DNA from: Progne subis subis
Taxonomy: Eukaryota > Chordata > Aves > Passeriformes > Hirundinidae
Assembly (NCBI GenBank): GCA_022316685.1
Contig: JAKJHU010000068.1
Location: 558,001 to 622,000, forward strand
DNA length: 64,000 bases
Reading direction: 5' to 3'
Of the stretch, positions 12,279 to 24,150 are shown piece by piece. The position numbers were made by a program, and so were the translations under genes. How positions within the stretch are numbered: the stretch's first letter is position 1; the number at the start of each line of letters is the position of its first letter. A model generated the notes under the pieces. It was not told where the DNA came from. It was given only the letters and a program-made list of their open reading frames with translations, and did no database searches.

Positions 12279-12378
12279 ACTCCATCGTCATTGCCTTTTG
12301 GGTCGGCCTTGCTGCCTTCGTGATGTTTCTTTTCCTTGTTTTATTGTGTATGTCCTGCTCTGGATCAACGCCAGCAAA
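12279..12378 (+). CDS. MRAP: MRAP second coding exon (membrane segment)
   Basis: Starting after CACAG, this exon completes a Tyr codon and reads SIVIAFWVGLAAFV, then a leucine/phenylalanine-rich stretch, which is the MRAP transmembrane helix (about residues 36-60 of the joined protein). The segment just after the membrane reads CMSCSGSTPA, whereas mammalian MRAP has YMSWS..., so a Tyr and a Trp are replaced by Cys. The donor is GCAAA then GTAAGT, phase 2. The frame is intact through both exons (69 codons). Confidence 0.92.
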
Positions 12379-13236
12379 GTAAGTATAACCAGAGAGAAAG
12401 TAAGTGTGAAAAAATAACTTGCAGGAAACATTCACGCCTCAAGTGATCCAGCAACGACACACAGCATTTATTACTGCACAGAGGTGCTGGTTTTCCTGTC
12501 AGTATTTTGGCTGGAGTGTCTCTTGACACACTGCTCCTCCTGATCTGATCAGGACACAGAAAATTCTGCTCAGGCAGAGATCCAAGATTAGATCACAAAC
12601 AAGCAAAGGGAAACAGCAGTCACAAGGAGCACTGATACTCTTTTACCGGCACCCTAGGGCCTCTGGCACACTCACATAAGGTAACAAAAACAATTAAAAA
12701 GGCCGTTTACCCAAATAAACCACAAAGCAGGAGGCAGACTAACAACACAACATGCATGGAAATAGACACAAAACTGCAGGGTAACAGAGGCATGTTACCA
12801 AAAATTTACTGTTCCTAAAAAACTGGCAGGAGAAGTCTGTGTACATGAACATCTCAGAGTGTTTGGAAGACTTAAACAAAGTATTACTTTTTAAAGTTTT
12901 TTCACTTTTTCATCATGTTATTGAGCAAAGTACTTGGCTTAAAAAGACATATTTATCCCTCATGTATTCAATTTTGGCCATCAAAGGAGCCATTGTGAAC
13001 AAGTCAAATCTAGAAATGTTTTCTTGAGTGCCCAGAAATCATTAGTGAATAACAGCATTCGATGAGATTTGTTTTGGCTTTGAAACCATCCTATCATTTT
13101 TCTAGGCTTGAAACATACTGTAAGAAAATAATTTTAGGACTGAAGAAACTATTAAACCCAGTCACACACAAAACTTTTCCTTTTTGCTTGAGTTCTGTTT
13201 GTTTTTTAAGCCCCACATTGATTCCACTTCTCCCAG

Positions 13237-13390
13237 TTCCAGCACTGAAACCCGGTGAAGTGCCTGAAAGAAGCCACCAGTGTAAATTTGCACCCCCTGC
13301 TCTGTCATCCTCTCTGCTGTGTCACCCACCCACGGCCCTTGGCAGGACAATTATCCAGTATCTGTATGGAAACCTCATGTCTGTTTTCTG
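13237..13390 (+). other. Candidate MRAP terminal exon (uncertain)
   Basis: A pyrimidine-rich acceptor (TTCTCCCAG) ends at 13236, in the right place for the MRAP tail exon. Read in the phase set by the previous exon, it gives only seven residues before a stop (TGA at 13256). A frame shifted by one base stays open to 13391. Either the MRAP tail is very short here, the exon is frameshifted, or the real last exon is elsewhere or missing. I see no other convincing candidate before URB1. Confidence 0.25.
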
Positions 13391-13544
13391 ATGATAATCC
13401 CGATACACTCACCCGACAAATGCACGCTCACGTCACCGGTCAAGGCTGGAGAACTTTTACCTTCATCGCTTCTGTGCTCATCCATCTCTGTCAAGCCGAG
13501 GGACAAGCAGGACCCCGTGTGCTCTCCCAGCTCGCCCACATCTT

Positions 13545-13995
13545 GGTGAGAGGAGGCAGCTTCTCTGAGCACTCTGTGCCAGGGCCTCTCCACCCTCCCA
13601 GCCAAGAATTCCTCCCCAGTATCCCATCCAGCCCTGCCCTCTGGCAGTGGGAAGCCATTCCCCCTGTCCTGTCCCTCCATCCCTTGTCCCCAGTCCCTCT
13701 CCAGCTCTCCTGGAGCCCCTTTAGGCCCTGGAAGGGCTCTGAGCTCTCCTTGGAGCCTTCTCTTCTCTAGGTAAGCACCCCCAGCTCTCCCAGCCTGGCT
13801 CCAGAGCAGAGGAGCTCCAGCCCTGGAGCATCTCCATGGCTTCCTCTGTGCTTGTTCCAAGAGCTCCACATATTTCTTGTGCTGGTCCCAAGGCTGGGGC
13901 AGCTCTGCAGGTGGGGTCTCACCTGAGCGGGGGAGAGAGGCACAATCACCCCTGCCCTGGCAGAATCACCCCTCCCAGCTCTTTTGATGCAGTGC
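13545..13995 (-). mobile_element. CR1 LINE 3' fragment
   Basis: The plus strand is the reverse complement of CR1: 'ccagggcctctccaccctccc', 'gggaagccattccccctgtcc', 'ccagtccctctccagctc', 'gccttctcttct'. The same blocks recur at 59028-59425. No open frame belongs to a host gene. Confidence 0.85.
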
Positions 13996-13999
13996 AGAT

Positions 14000-15600
14000 G
14001 CAATTTTGGCTGTGCAAGGCAGCCATCTCTTCCCCCACTGTGTAACATCAAGGGTTAACTCTCTTGGCAAGGGCACACCACTCTCCACAGCAGAGTCCCT
14101 TGTTCTTACCAGCACATCTGCACAGAAACAAGTCACTGTCCAAGTGTCTTCCAAAAGGCCAATGCAACAGCTCCGTATACTTATGCCACAGTTTAATCCT
14201 TCAACACGGAGAGGTCCTGGACCTGAATCCGTGACCTGATTGCATCACACACTTCTCTGCAATTCCGGATGATTTGGTGCCGATCTTGATGGGTGAGTTT
14301 GGGAGAGGAAGGAAGGCTAATGCCTGCCCAAGGCCTGCAGTGAGGAATCCATGTCCCAGTCCCTTTTGTCAGCACTGCACTATCTCACAGAAATAAGACA
14401 AAAGGTATGGAGCATGGGACCAATGATTTCAAACCCCTTTGCCTGCCAAGGCAGCTGATGATCACACTGCTGGGATGCAGGGCATTAACATTTGCTTCAG
14501 TGATGTGTATTAACATCCAAAATGAAACAGAAAAATAAGGGCTTGTGGCTGGAGATGGTTCCTGGCCAAGACTGGAATTTCACACAGTGGAAAGAGGACA
14601 GAGTGAACTCCCTGCAGGTGTCCCATGCATTCCACTGGAGGCTGTGCATTCCCGATAGCCACACACAACACAAATCTTCTGGCTGCCACTTTCCTACCAG
14701 ACGGTGTAATGTTGGAGAGAAACCCAAGCTGGATGCCCAGAGTTGGAATATCTGCGTGTCTCACCCCTCACCCGTGTTTCTTGCTCTTAGAGAGGCTCAA
14801 TCCAGGGCCCAGGGGCCCTGCTGCTGGCTCCAGACAGATCTCTTGCAGTAAGGAACTCCAGTCAGTATTTGGATGTGGCTCATGACCACCCTCGTAGTGA
14901 GCCACAGAGGAGCAGCTGCCTTTACCCTTCAAATCCCACTTCCCTCAGAAAGCGACAGGCATTGTCACTGTGCTTGTCTTTGTCCAAACCCACACGGTCT
15001 GGAATTAGCTTCCCTGTCCTTTGAAAGACTTTTTCAGCTGTATCTTATCTCGGCTTTAGTTGTGTGATTTTGCCTGGGCCGAGGTCAGTCACGGCAGTGC
15101 CTAAGAGTGACCTGGCTTGACCAGCTCGATCTCTTTGGGTGCTGGGACACTGGAACTCTTCCAGCCTTCTCCAACCTCTCTGCTGTCCAGGGGTGCTTAA
15201 CAATTAACAGAGCTGGCCAGAGTTCTTGTTAGACAGTCCCCAGGCCTCTGGGATGAAAGCTCTACAGCTGACATTGAAATATGGATAGCTAGCTGGTGGT
15301 ATTTGGCTACTTGATAGACTGGAAAGAAAACATCCTGTTCTGCTAAGGTTTTTGTTTTGGTTTGGTTTTAGTTTTTTTGGTTTTTTTGTCTTGCTTCTGT
15401 CAAACAAAGAGGAAATATGTGTTGAATACACCTGCAGCATAGCAAAGAATGTTCCAAACCTGCCTACCTGTGTTGGACCTGCTGCTGAGACTTTGGGGGT
15501 TTGTTTCTGCTTTTGGAATAACTCGGCTCTGTTCGACTGAACTCGGCTCGGTTCGGCGGAGCTCAGCTCGCCTCACCTTAAGTCTGTGCCTCTCGCTGCC
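14000..15600. other. Intergenic, nothing recognised
   Basis: This is the sequence between MRAP and the minisatellite. Open frames up to ~100 codons exist on both strands but resemble no protein and use no splice structure. Confidence 0.5.
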
Positions 15601-15609
15601 TTCGGCGCA

Positions 15610-16420
15610 GCTCGGCTCGGTTCGGCTGCGCTCGGTGCCGCTCGCGGCGTTCCCCTCGGCTCGGTTCGGCTGCGCTCGGTGCCGCTCGCGGCGTTCCCCT
15701 CGGCTCGGTTCGGCTGCGCTCGGTGCCGCCCGCGGAGTTCCCCTCGGCTCGGTTCGGCTGCGCTCGGTGCCGCCCGCGGCGTTCCCTACGGTTCGGTTCG
15801 GCTGTGCTCGGTGCCGCCCGCGGCATTCCCCTCTGCTCGGTTCGGCTGCGCTCGGTGCCGCCCGCGGAGTTCCCCACGGCTCGGTTCGGCTGCGCTCGGT
15901 GCCGCCCGCGGCGTTCCCCACGGCTCGGTTCGGCTGCGCTCGGTGCCGCCCGCGGAGTTCCCATCGGCTCGGTTCACCTGCGCTCGGTGCCGCCCGCGGA
16001 GTTCCCATCGGCTCGGTTCGGCTGCGCTCGGTGCCGCCCGCGTCGTTCCCTACGGTTCAGTTCGGCTGCGCTCGGTGCCGCTCGCGGCGTTCCCCTCGGC
16101 TCGGTTCGGCTGCGCTCGGTGCCGCCCGCGGCGTTCCCCTCGGCTCGGTTCGGCTGTTCTCGGTGCCGCTCGTGGCGTTCCCCGCGGCTCGGTTCGGCTG
16201 CTCTCGGTGCCGCTCGTGGCGTTCCCCTCGGCTCGGTTCGGCTGCGCTCGGTGCCGCCTGCGGAGTTCCCCACGGCTCGGTTCGGCTGTTCTCGGTGCCG
16301 CTCGCGGCGTTCCCCTCGGCTCGGTTCGGCTGCGCTCGGTGCCGCCCGCGGCGTTCCCCTCGGCTCGGTTCGGCTGCGCTCGGTGCCGCTCGTGGCGTTC
16401 CCCTCAGCTCGGTTCGGCTC
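15610..16420 (+). repeat. 44-bp CpG-rich minisatellite (~18 copies)
   Basis: The tandem unit of 44 bases begins CGGCTCGGTTCGGCTGCGCT and ends with GCGTTCCCCT. It is repeated about 18 times with a few recurrent variants (gcgct/tgttct/tgctct, ctcgcgg/cccgcgg/ctcgtgg, cggcg/cggag). Each unit holds several CpGs. Since 44 is not a multiple of three, each unit shifts frame, and no unit contains a stop in any plus-strand frame. This explains the long open frames of 250-400 codons here. They are repeat artefacts, not genes. Confidence 0.97.
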
Positions 16421-16429
16421 CCTGAGGGC

Positions 16430-17780
16430 GGCGCGGGCCGGGCCGGGCCAAGGCGCTGCGCGGGAAAGCGAGGCCGCCCCACATTAAACACACTCGGTAT
16501 TTTGCTGCTGCCCAGTCCCACGGGTGGACTGGCTATCGCACTGCCAGGAAAATTACTCCACAAAAACCAGAGGCCTATGTCCAAAAAGGAGACAGAGGTG
16601 TCCTGTATTTATTATTCTGTTATTATCCTGTATTTATTATTATTTATTATTCCCTTTATTATTTGAATAAAGGGATAGGCCATGGGCTTGGCATTTCCCC
16701 CAATTCCACCTCCCATTTCCTGCCCCCCCCCCCCCCCCAGTCCTTCTGTGTCTTTGTGCCTCTGTTCTTTTTCTGTAAGTCCAGGAATTTAGCACAGCCT
16801 TGGGTGAGCAACAGTCTGTATCAATTAGTGTAATTCCTCTGGAATTTATGATTCCATTCATTACTTCTTTCACCTATCAGTATCTGGGTTTATTCTCCAG
16901 CAAGCCCACAGTTTGTAAAGATGACTCCTTCTCATTCCTTTCAGCACGGACACGAACGGGAGTGCAAGGCCTGGCAGGAGCTCATTGGGCAGTGACTGCA
17001 CTCGCGCTATTTAACGGGTACAAGAACACCCGGAGCAGCCGCCGGGACGGAGTGCTTGCCACCAGAATGTGTTGGAATCACTGTCCAGTCCCAGCGGTTT
17101 GAAGTTTGGGAATGCTGTGGGACATGTTCAAGGTGTCAGTAATGTTTTTTTAAAGAAAGGCACCAAGGATAAATAAAATTGCCTACCTACCCTCAGTGTC
17201 TTTGCCTTTTGTGATGTTGGCCGCTTCAAAGGGGGTAAATTAACTTCATATGCAGCTTTTGCTGCTGTTCTTGCTCACGTACTGGAATCCAGCAGGGTCC
17301 TTGTCACTTTACACATCAGGAAACACTTCAGCAGAATTTCAGTTTGGCTGAGCTCAGCTATGGAACTCAGTTAGGGTCGGCTGGGCTGAGCTCATCTCAG
17401 GCTCCACTGAACTCGATCGGTTCACCTGCGCTCGGTTCGGTACGTCGGGATTCACCTCGCTTTGGCTTATCCTGGAACTCGGTGTCACTCTCCAGAGCTC
17501 AGTACTGTTTGGTCAGTTCAGCTGAGGTCGGCAAGAAGGCACTGCACGGCAAAGCGGGGCCGCATCACTTTAAAACTCACATCTCAGTGTTTTCCTGCTG
17601 CTGAGTCCCACAAGGCCTCGCACGGACACGAACGGGAGCGCGGGGTCGGGCAGGAGCTCACAGGCAGTGACTGCACTCGCGCTAAAGCCCACTGAGAGCG
17701 GGAGGCCGGGTTCGGCTGAGCTCGGTTCGGTATGGCAGAAGACGGTGCCGGTGGCTGCATTCGGCCAAATTTGGTTTGGT
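16430..17780 (+). repeat. Degenerate modules related to the minisatellite
   Basis: Two short modules recur. The GGCAAAGCGG-type stretch with 'ttgctgctg(c/a)ccagtccca' at about 16450-16530 matches 17540-17615. 'cacggacacgaacgggag' plus 'gcagtgactgcactcgcgct' at about 16945-17010 matches 17620-17685. Loose copies of the CTCGGTTCGG core lie at 17350-17480 and 17705-17735. The array appears to sit inside a larger repeat that was itself duplicated. The interval also has a 16-base poly-C run near 16723. Confidence 0.7.
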
Positions 17781-19470
17781 TCGCTCAGCTCAATGTGGCT
17801 CACACATTTCCTGTTGTCAGCCCCTAGGAATTCTACGTGACACAAACTATAAGCCCCTAAAGGGCTTAGGGGTATTTAAAGAAATGTAATTTTTAGCTCA
17901 AGTCTTGGTACAGAGCCGATGGCTCCTTTAGGACAAGAATATTTACATGTACAAGCAATTCCCTCATTTGCATCTCATTTTTATTTATGCCATCCCCAAA
18001 ATTCAATACATAGTACAAGGAATGTGCCATTCTGTTTTTTCCCTGTACAGTATTTGTACAAAGGACCTCGGCATAGCACGCAGCCGTGAGTCAATCGAAT
18101 AAATCCTGGTTTACATTTCAAAGGTTCTTGTTCTGGCACTGCACCTTTGCAGATCTGGGCTGGTATGTTCAACTACCCTCACGGCCACATTCCAGAACAA
18201 TTTATCAGAATTCACAGAGAATTCCCAATACAACTCATGTATAAGCGATAAGCAGAAAATCCTGTGGGGTTTAGTTCCATCTCTCATGTGTTCCAAGTGG
18301 AGGGAAGATGGGCTTTTGTTTGGCAGCAGTGATGGAACAGGGCTTTTTTTTATTTTTTTTTTTTTTTTAAATTAGAAAAGTAATAAAAATGAACCAGGTC
18401 TGATATAAATGTCTGTCAAAGCCATTAAAGCTTTTTAAACCCAAGAAGACCATCATGAGTCCCGAGTTCAGTCTTCTATTCATACTGGTTTTGGAATCAC
18501 GAAATCAACTAAGTTCTTTAAGAAATAAATCATCATGACTAAACCTCTGGCTCCTCGTCATTTGCACTTACAGCCTGTGGTAGGAAGCTCTGCAGCCTTT
18601 TTTTCCTTTTTTTCCCATCCTCTAATGGAGAGAGGATGGATATTAATGGCACACACACACGCAACAAACAGCCTTCCTGGTTCTTTAAAAAGTTTTAAAT
18701 GCCTGTAATAAAGATGATAGAAGTAATATTGTGTCTCAGACTGTTCAAGAAAAGGGAAATCCGAGCTTTAATGTCCTACTGAGAGATGTTGAATAAAAAC
18801 TTTCCCCTGAGTTTGCACACAGTAATAAATACTGATTTTTTTGACCAAACAAGTCAGCTCTGTATGAGAAGGGCTCAGGAGGCTTTCATGGCTCACAGTG
18901 ATGATGGCAGAGCACAGAACGTTAAAGATGAAGCGTCAGTTCCCTGAATTAATGCCCTGATGTAGCCAAATTTTTTTGCAAAGAGACACAATCGTTTCTT
19001 CTCCTTGTTTCCGAGTTTCCAAGTCATCCTGTAATTCATAACCTGCACTGCTGCAGACCCATCTGACACGGGTGAGTAACATATACGGCTCCTGCGCTCC
19101 AAGCCACGTGTCCCCGGTGGAAACGGAAGTCAGGAATACAAAAACAGCTGTGGAAGAAAGATGAGGGAAAAATCAGAACAGATACTCTTCTCTTTCCACA
19201 CAGTAATCCCAAGTCGAGCCGCTTGCCTCCAGGACTATGTTTTAAAAAGGTTCCCTAACTCTTTTCCTACATGGAAAATCTGGGGTGGCTTTGCCCATGC
19301 AAAGCCAATGATCCTACTCACAAGATGAAACAAACCAGTTTCCTGTTAAATAAAACAGTTTGAAATCTGACCTGTCAGGTGCTATCACTGACCAGCAAGA
19401 GGAATCAGCATCCAGGCCCACAGGCACCTGTTTTTCGCAGATTATTTTCCCTCTTGGAATTGTATTTTTT
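17781..19470. other. Region beyond the URB1 3' end
   Basis: AT-rich with T runs (18340-18370, 18598-18615). This is where the URB1 3' UTR would fall on the minus strand. No other gene is recognised. Confidence 0.4.
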
Positions 19471-19699
19471 TTAATACCTTTGGTTCCATTTTAGTCCTTG
19501 AAAGGGAAGTCTCTTAGAGGGAGCGTGTGTGTTGTGGCCTGTGAGGTCAGAAAACCTCGCAGAGTTTTTCCATGCTCTCTGCTGCCCACCCCTGCCCCCA
19601 CCCCACCAAAGACACAGCTTCTGCTTTGGGAAGCCATGAGCCCTGGTGGACATGGGAAAATGAGCTGACTGGATTGCAAAAGCTGTGCAATTTCCTAGT

Positions 19700-20314
19700 T
19701 CCTCCCACCGCTGCCTCATCGCACGAGCGATAAGAACAAGAAAGTCACCTGTCCTGTCTGCATCCTCTTCTGTCACTGCTGATAGGCACAGGGATTTCAC
19801 AAGCTCATGGAAGGTGCTGGCCAGGCCCTGCTCCTCCAGGAGCTGCAGCAGGATGGAACTGAGCACTCCGAGCTCCCTGGAGAGCCCAGCTGAGGTGCTG
19901 CTGACCTGGCAGAGCCGGGTGAAAAGCCTGAAAAGGTTGGTCCTCAGGGTCTCATCCCTGAGCAGTTCTGCAGCCACCTCAGCGCTGGGGACACGTCCTC
20001 CTCCCTGAGGAGGCTCTGCCCAGCCAGGGACCTCACCAGCCCCTCACTGACCATGGGAGTGGATGCACAAATGTCAGCCACTGCCTCGCCCCCAGGTTCA
20101 CCGGCCCTGAGGGTCTCCCCTCCCTGGGGGGAGGGTGGTGCTGGGAAAATAGAGTCCCACTGGCCAAGTATGGAATTCAGATGTTCTCTGCATTTCTCCA
20201 GCTCAGGCACTTTCACGTCTGCAGCAGCCTTATCTTCTCCCACCTCATTCTTTTTCTGAGTGTGATGATACACATGAGATGAGGCTTGAGGTTTGCTCTT
20301 GTCTTTAATATTTT
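19700..20314 (-). pseudogene. URB1: URB1 distal exon with frameshift
   Basis: The acceptor TTCTTACAG opens an exon starting KNIKDKSKP and continuing through LEKCREHLNSILGQWDSIF and a proline-rich stretch to ALRWLQ. At about 19985 the frame changes. Homology resumes one frame over as AELLRDETLRTNLFRLFTRL and runs to RAMRQRWEEL near 19700. In the first frame a stop follows within a few codons. The ALRWLQ and AELLRDE codons overlap at GCAG, which looks like a small deletion between short matching bases. The natural C-terminus is unclear; the second frame stays open to 19471. Confidence 0.8.
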
Positions 20315-21324
20315 CTGTAAGAAGAAAACCACCACCACCAAAACAAACATCAGACACTCTGAAGGATTTTCCTGGTGCAAAACCGTGCGAGTAAGGTGCT
20401 CTCCTGTGTTGATTCCGTTGTTACAGTGGTAAGCACCAGCCTCGTTTAGCAGCTTCATGGAGCCTGCGCTGTTCCCAGGGGCTCTGGGAGCTCCCAGGGG
20501 CTCCAGGCTGGAACCCTAATCCAAACTGGACCGCTCAGCCTGGAGTTGAGAGAAGCTCCTGAAGCCTGGAGCAACACAACCCCGGCACAGAGTAAGTTAC
20601 AGCCATCACTGCAAAAACTCCTTGCAGGTCTCTCTGAGGAGTTTTAAAGAGTGAGAAAAACTTTAAAAAAGCTAAAGGTTTTACAGTATCCCCTAAATAC
20701 GTGACACTTTCTTAACCGATACAGAACATTTAAACAAACCTAGAGAAGCTTTAATGGGCATTGAAAGCAGTTGCTGCTGCAGGAAACCAGTGTTGTTTAA
20801 AGACCTCCCACTTCCAAGCTCCTTGCACTTCTTGTTCACAGAGAGAACAAAAGAAATCACACAACTCCCAATATATTTTTCCTTTCTTCAAAACTGATGA
20901 CAACAAAAAAAAAATCAGCTATTTAACTGTCACTTGCTTTATTTACTTACATATCACTTTCAGATCCCTATCCACACTCAGAATGATTCAAACCTTTGAC
21001 CAAAAAGCCTCCAGGCACTGCTTTTCCTTTTAAGATTTCATTAAAGAATACCATTTTTCAAAGCCTCACATGAGATTTGCAACTAAGTTTCATTTTACAG
21101 CTCTTTCCCTTTTTTAAACCCCGTTTCCTCAAAGCTTCCAAATTGTGTTAAGGTTAGACTTCACCACAAGGAAGTCTTGAAAAATGCCTTTCCCTCCTCC
21201 CTCGAGCTACATCAGTCTGACAGAATGTATTAGTACTGTTTCCAGAGAAGTTTGCCTCACTTGTACTCTTGGTCTCCAAGAGCTGGAACAAAATGTGCCT
21301 TCCTTGAGGTAGTTTAGCACTTAC

Positions 21325-21566
21325 TGAGCAATTCTTTGTTTTGGTACTTCTGAGCCAGGGCCTGCAGGTCCTCCTGCAGCTGCAGGTCTCTGCAGACGAG
21401 GCTCCACTTGTGCAGCAGCAGCAGCAGCTCTCTGCTGGAGAGGACGCTGTCGTTGACCGTGAAACGCTTCATCTCCCTAAGAGCCTCAGCAACGACAGCA
21501 CGGTATTCCAGCACAGAGCTGAGGGGGCTGAAGAACTCAGCCAGCTTGGCCAGATCTACGTTAGTC
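21325..21566 (-). pseudogene. URB1: URB1 exon, internally intact
   Basis: This 242-base exon lies between TTGACAG and GTAAGT. It reads TNVDLAKLAEFFSPLSSVLE, then MKRFTVNDSVLSSRELLLLL and HKWSLVCRDLQLQEDLQAL, all typical of URB1. It has no internal damage, and its phases fit the neighbouring exons. Confidence 0.9.
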
Positions 21567-21902
21567 CTGTCAAAAGAAAACACAAGTGCCACGTCTTTTC
21601 CTGCATGCTAATTAATAAGCACAGTTTTTAATCCTTACTGGCGGAACTGGCCAGGAATTAAGGACGTAGGACTTGACAGCAGCTGTACATCGCATTTTAC
21701 TTTTTTCCCCATGTATTCAAACACCTAAACCCTCCTGTCAAAGAGATCTCATCCAAATTCACTACTCAACACACAAACTGAGGGTGAAAAAAGCCATTCA
21801 TCTACCAGAGATGAAGAAATCCTCCCAGCTGTAATAAAGTTCAAAGCGGACAGAGGATGAAATGCAAACCGACTAAAAGAAGAAACAAAACAAAGGACTT
21901 AC

Positions 21903-22076
21903 CAAATACATTTGATTAACGTGACCAAACATACAGAAATTCATTGACAAGCTGAAGAGGAAGAAGTTTCCTCTTCTCCTGGGACCAATTCTTGTTTTCT
22001 CTCGTCTCCTAAATTTGTTAGCCACAGAGTATGGAGTAAGAAAATAATTTTATTTATCACCTTGTTTTCCAGAAAC
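21903..22076 (-). pseudogene. URB1: URB1 exon with two frameshifts and a stop
   Basis: The 174-base exon lies between TTTTCAG and GTAAGT. It starts FLENKVINKIIFLLHTLWLT NLGDERK in frame one. The conserved LVNEFLYV segment is in another frame, and LVTLIK at the exon end is back in frame one. Frame one hits a TGA (CAA TGA) between them. Exon length and phase are preserved overall, so the two indels compensate. Confidence 0.85.
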
Positions 22077-22644
22077 CTGAAAAACAAAACAAAATAAACA
22101 AGCAAAACCAACCAAAGAGCAACAAAACAAAACAACACAGAAAACCACACTTCGAGGGCAGATGCTCACCAGCACGTGGTCCATCACCTACAGGGGACCA
22201 TATCCTGGTGCACTTTTGGTTCACTTGCCTGAACCTGTCAGGGTACGGTGGGAGAGGCGAGGGGAGGAGGAATGTTCTATACAGCTCCAAGCCACTACTG
22301 TGCAGCATCTTGGTGCTGGGACAGGATGTGAACTGAGGGTGTTTGAAATTTAAAAGGTAAAGACACCAACACAAGGTGCCATTTTGCTTTCTCAGGTTTT
22401 CAAGGAATTGTTTTCCAAATCATGAAGCTCCCCCACCATCATCCCTCCTACCACAACCTGAAAGCATCTCAATTCTGTTTTCAAAACCACAAGAGACACC
22501 TCGGAGTTCAGCAAGTTCTGCCAGTACAGCCCTTGGTGCCCCTGTCTCCCTGCCTGTCACCCTCGTTTTCATACTCAGTCACATAATTATTCTACTGTAT
22601 GGACAGTAAAATTGTTCCCATTTCTCCTCTCCTTCTCTGGCTAC

Positions 22645-22754
22645 CTTTTCTCTAAGCGGTGCAGGACCCACGTGAGGAGGCTGTGATCCTGTATCAGCTC
22701 ATAGGCAGCTCTGGTGACACAGGCAGCAGTTTGTAATATCTCCAGAATATGGCT
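22645..22754 (-). pseudogene. URB1: URB1 exon
   Basis: This 110-base exon after TTTCAG encodes SHILEILQTAACVTRAAYEL, then IQDHSLLTWVLHRLEK. It ends before a weak donor (GTAGCC instead of GTAAGN), which may be a further lesion. Phase is 0 at entry and 2 at exit, matching the exon at 22076. Confidence 0.88.
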
Positions 22755-23366
22755 CTGAAACAGAATTTGTTCTTTTACTAAGATCTAATTATCTAACTGA
22801 GAATTAGCAATTTGACTGGTATCTGATCAACTTTGAGGTAACATAAACACCAGCTGCTCTCAGCAACTCCAGGGAAGGAAAGACATTCTCTGTTCAAAGC
22901 TTCCTACCACAGGTGCTACTCTTACAAGAAGTCCTCAGCCAGCAAGACAATTTTATCTTTTTGTCCAAGGTTTTGATACCTGAAATGCTCAGGGTGGATG
23001 CTCCCAAAGCTGAGAGCTCCCAGCAAATGAGTTTCCCTCCTGCTGAAGCACTGTTCAGGTAACAAATATTCTGGCTGGGGAATGGAGACCCCCAAAAAGA
23101 AAAGGTCCTGACTGTAGGCACAAAACCACGGTACCCACGTGAGGTTCCACCATAGCAGGAACCTGTTTCAGTTTCAGGGGATAAGGATGTGACTGGTTTA
23201 GACACAGGCAATTATTTCCCTCTCCACACATACACAAAATCAACAAGGACCAGATTTTCAAGAGGGCAAAGGCAGAGGCAGCTGCTTTCTGCTTTGTACT
23301 TGAGATCTCAAAGCCATGCAAACTTCAGTGCTTTGGGGTTTTTGTGCTTTCTTTTTAAATTCTTAC

Positions 23367-23510
23367 CTGGGAGCCCTCATCACAAAAAGGACTGTTGAAA
23401 AAGGAAAGAATGACCTGGAAAATCCTCTGGCAGCCATAAAGCTCACAGCAATGTTTGTCATGCAGCCCTTTCCCAAGAAATCTGAGGATCCACTCACGCT
23501 CTGCTTTGCA
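23367..23510 (-). pseudogene. URB1: URB1 exon
   Basis: This 144-base exon between CTTCCAG and GTAAGA encodes 48 residues: CKAEREWILRFLGKGL, HCCELYGCQRIFQVILSF and SPFCDEGSQ. It is intact and phase 0 at both ends. Confidence 0.88.
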
Positions 23511-24043
23511 CTGGAAGCCCCAAAGAAAAATACCACCACCAGACGTTTGGACGTTTCCAAATAACACCTGCTCCTAAGGGCACAAAACTCTGGTTCCCTG
23601 GGAGTGCCAGCTCAGGGCTTACCACAGCTTGTTTTGGACTTCTCCATTTCCATTCCTATCAAATTTAATCGCTAACATCCATCAGGAACAGTCAGTCTGC
23701 AGCCCAAACATGCAATGGAAATGGAATTGTAGAAGTTGCTGATCCTAAAACACTTCAGTTGAACTCAATGTTGCTAATCGAAACTCAGAGATGAATGTAA
23801 GCCAGCTGGGGCAGAATATTCTATATATTGTGCTCACAGAGCATACACAGCACGACTCATTGGGTGCTAATATTAGGAAAACAACAAAAACCCCACGGAA
23901 ACAGCATTTTTAATTTCAACATGAAACAAAAGAAAGATACCTCCAATTAACTACCTACGGGAGAATGAGATTTCAATGTATTCTTATGGATTTTATCTAT
24001 AAATTTCTGAAGAATTACTGGATACCTAAAATGGGACTCTTGC

Positions 24044-24150
24044 CTCAAAATCAAAACTGTAGAAAAGCTGGAAAAAACCTAGTACTTTCCTCAGATCCAA
24101 ATACTGGTGTGACAGAAGGAATCTGTTTACCTTCATCGACATGTACTCCT
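24044..24150 (-). pseudogene. URB1: URB1 exon with GC donor
   Basis: The 107-base exon after CTTCACAG reads EEYMSMKVNRFLLSHQYLDL, then FFQLFYSFDFE. It ends GAG followed by GCAAGA, a GC-AG donor or a mutated GT. Phase closes exactly with the exons on both sides. Confidence 0.88.

Noticed and set aside
13500..14050. Protein-like open frames on both strands
   Set aside because: They overlap a CR1 tail. The same translation appears at the other CR1 copies.
15449..16666. Open frames of 250-405 codons on the plus strand, and others on the minus strand
   Set aside because: They fall in the 44-bp minisatellite. All plus-strand frames are open for the same arithmetic reason, and there is no conserved protein.
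20761..21033. Plus-strand open frame between URB1 exons
   Set aside because: Lies in a URB1 intron, composition is intronic, and no homology or splice support was seen.
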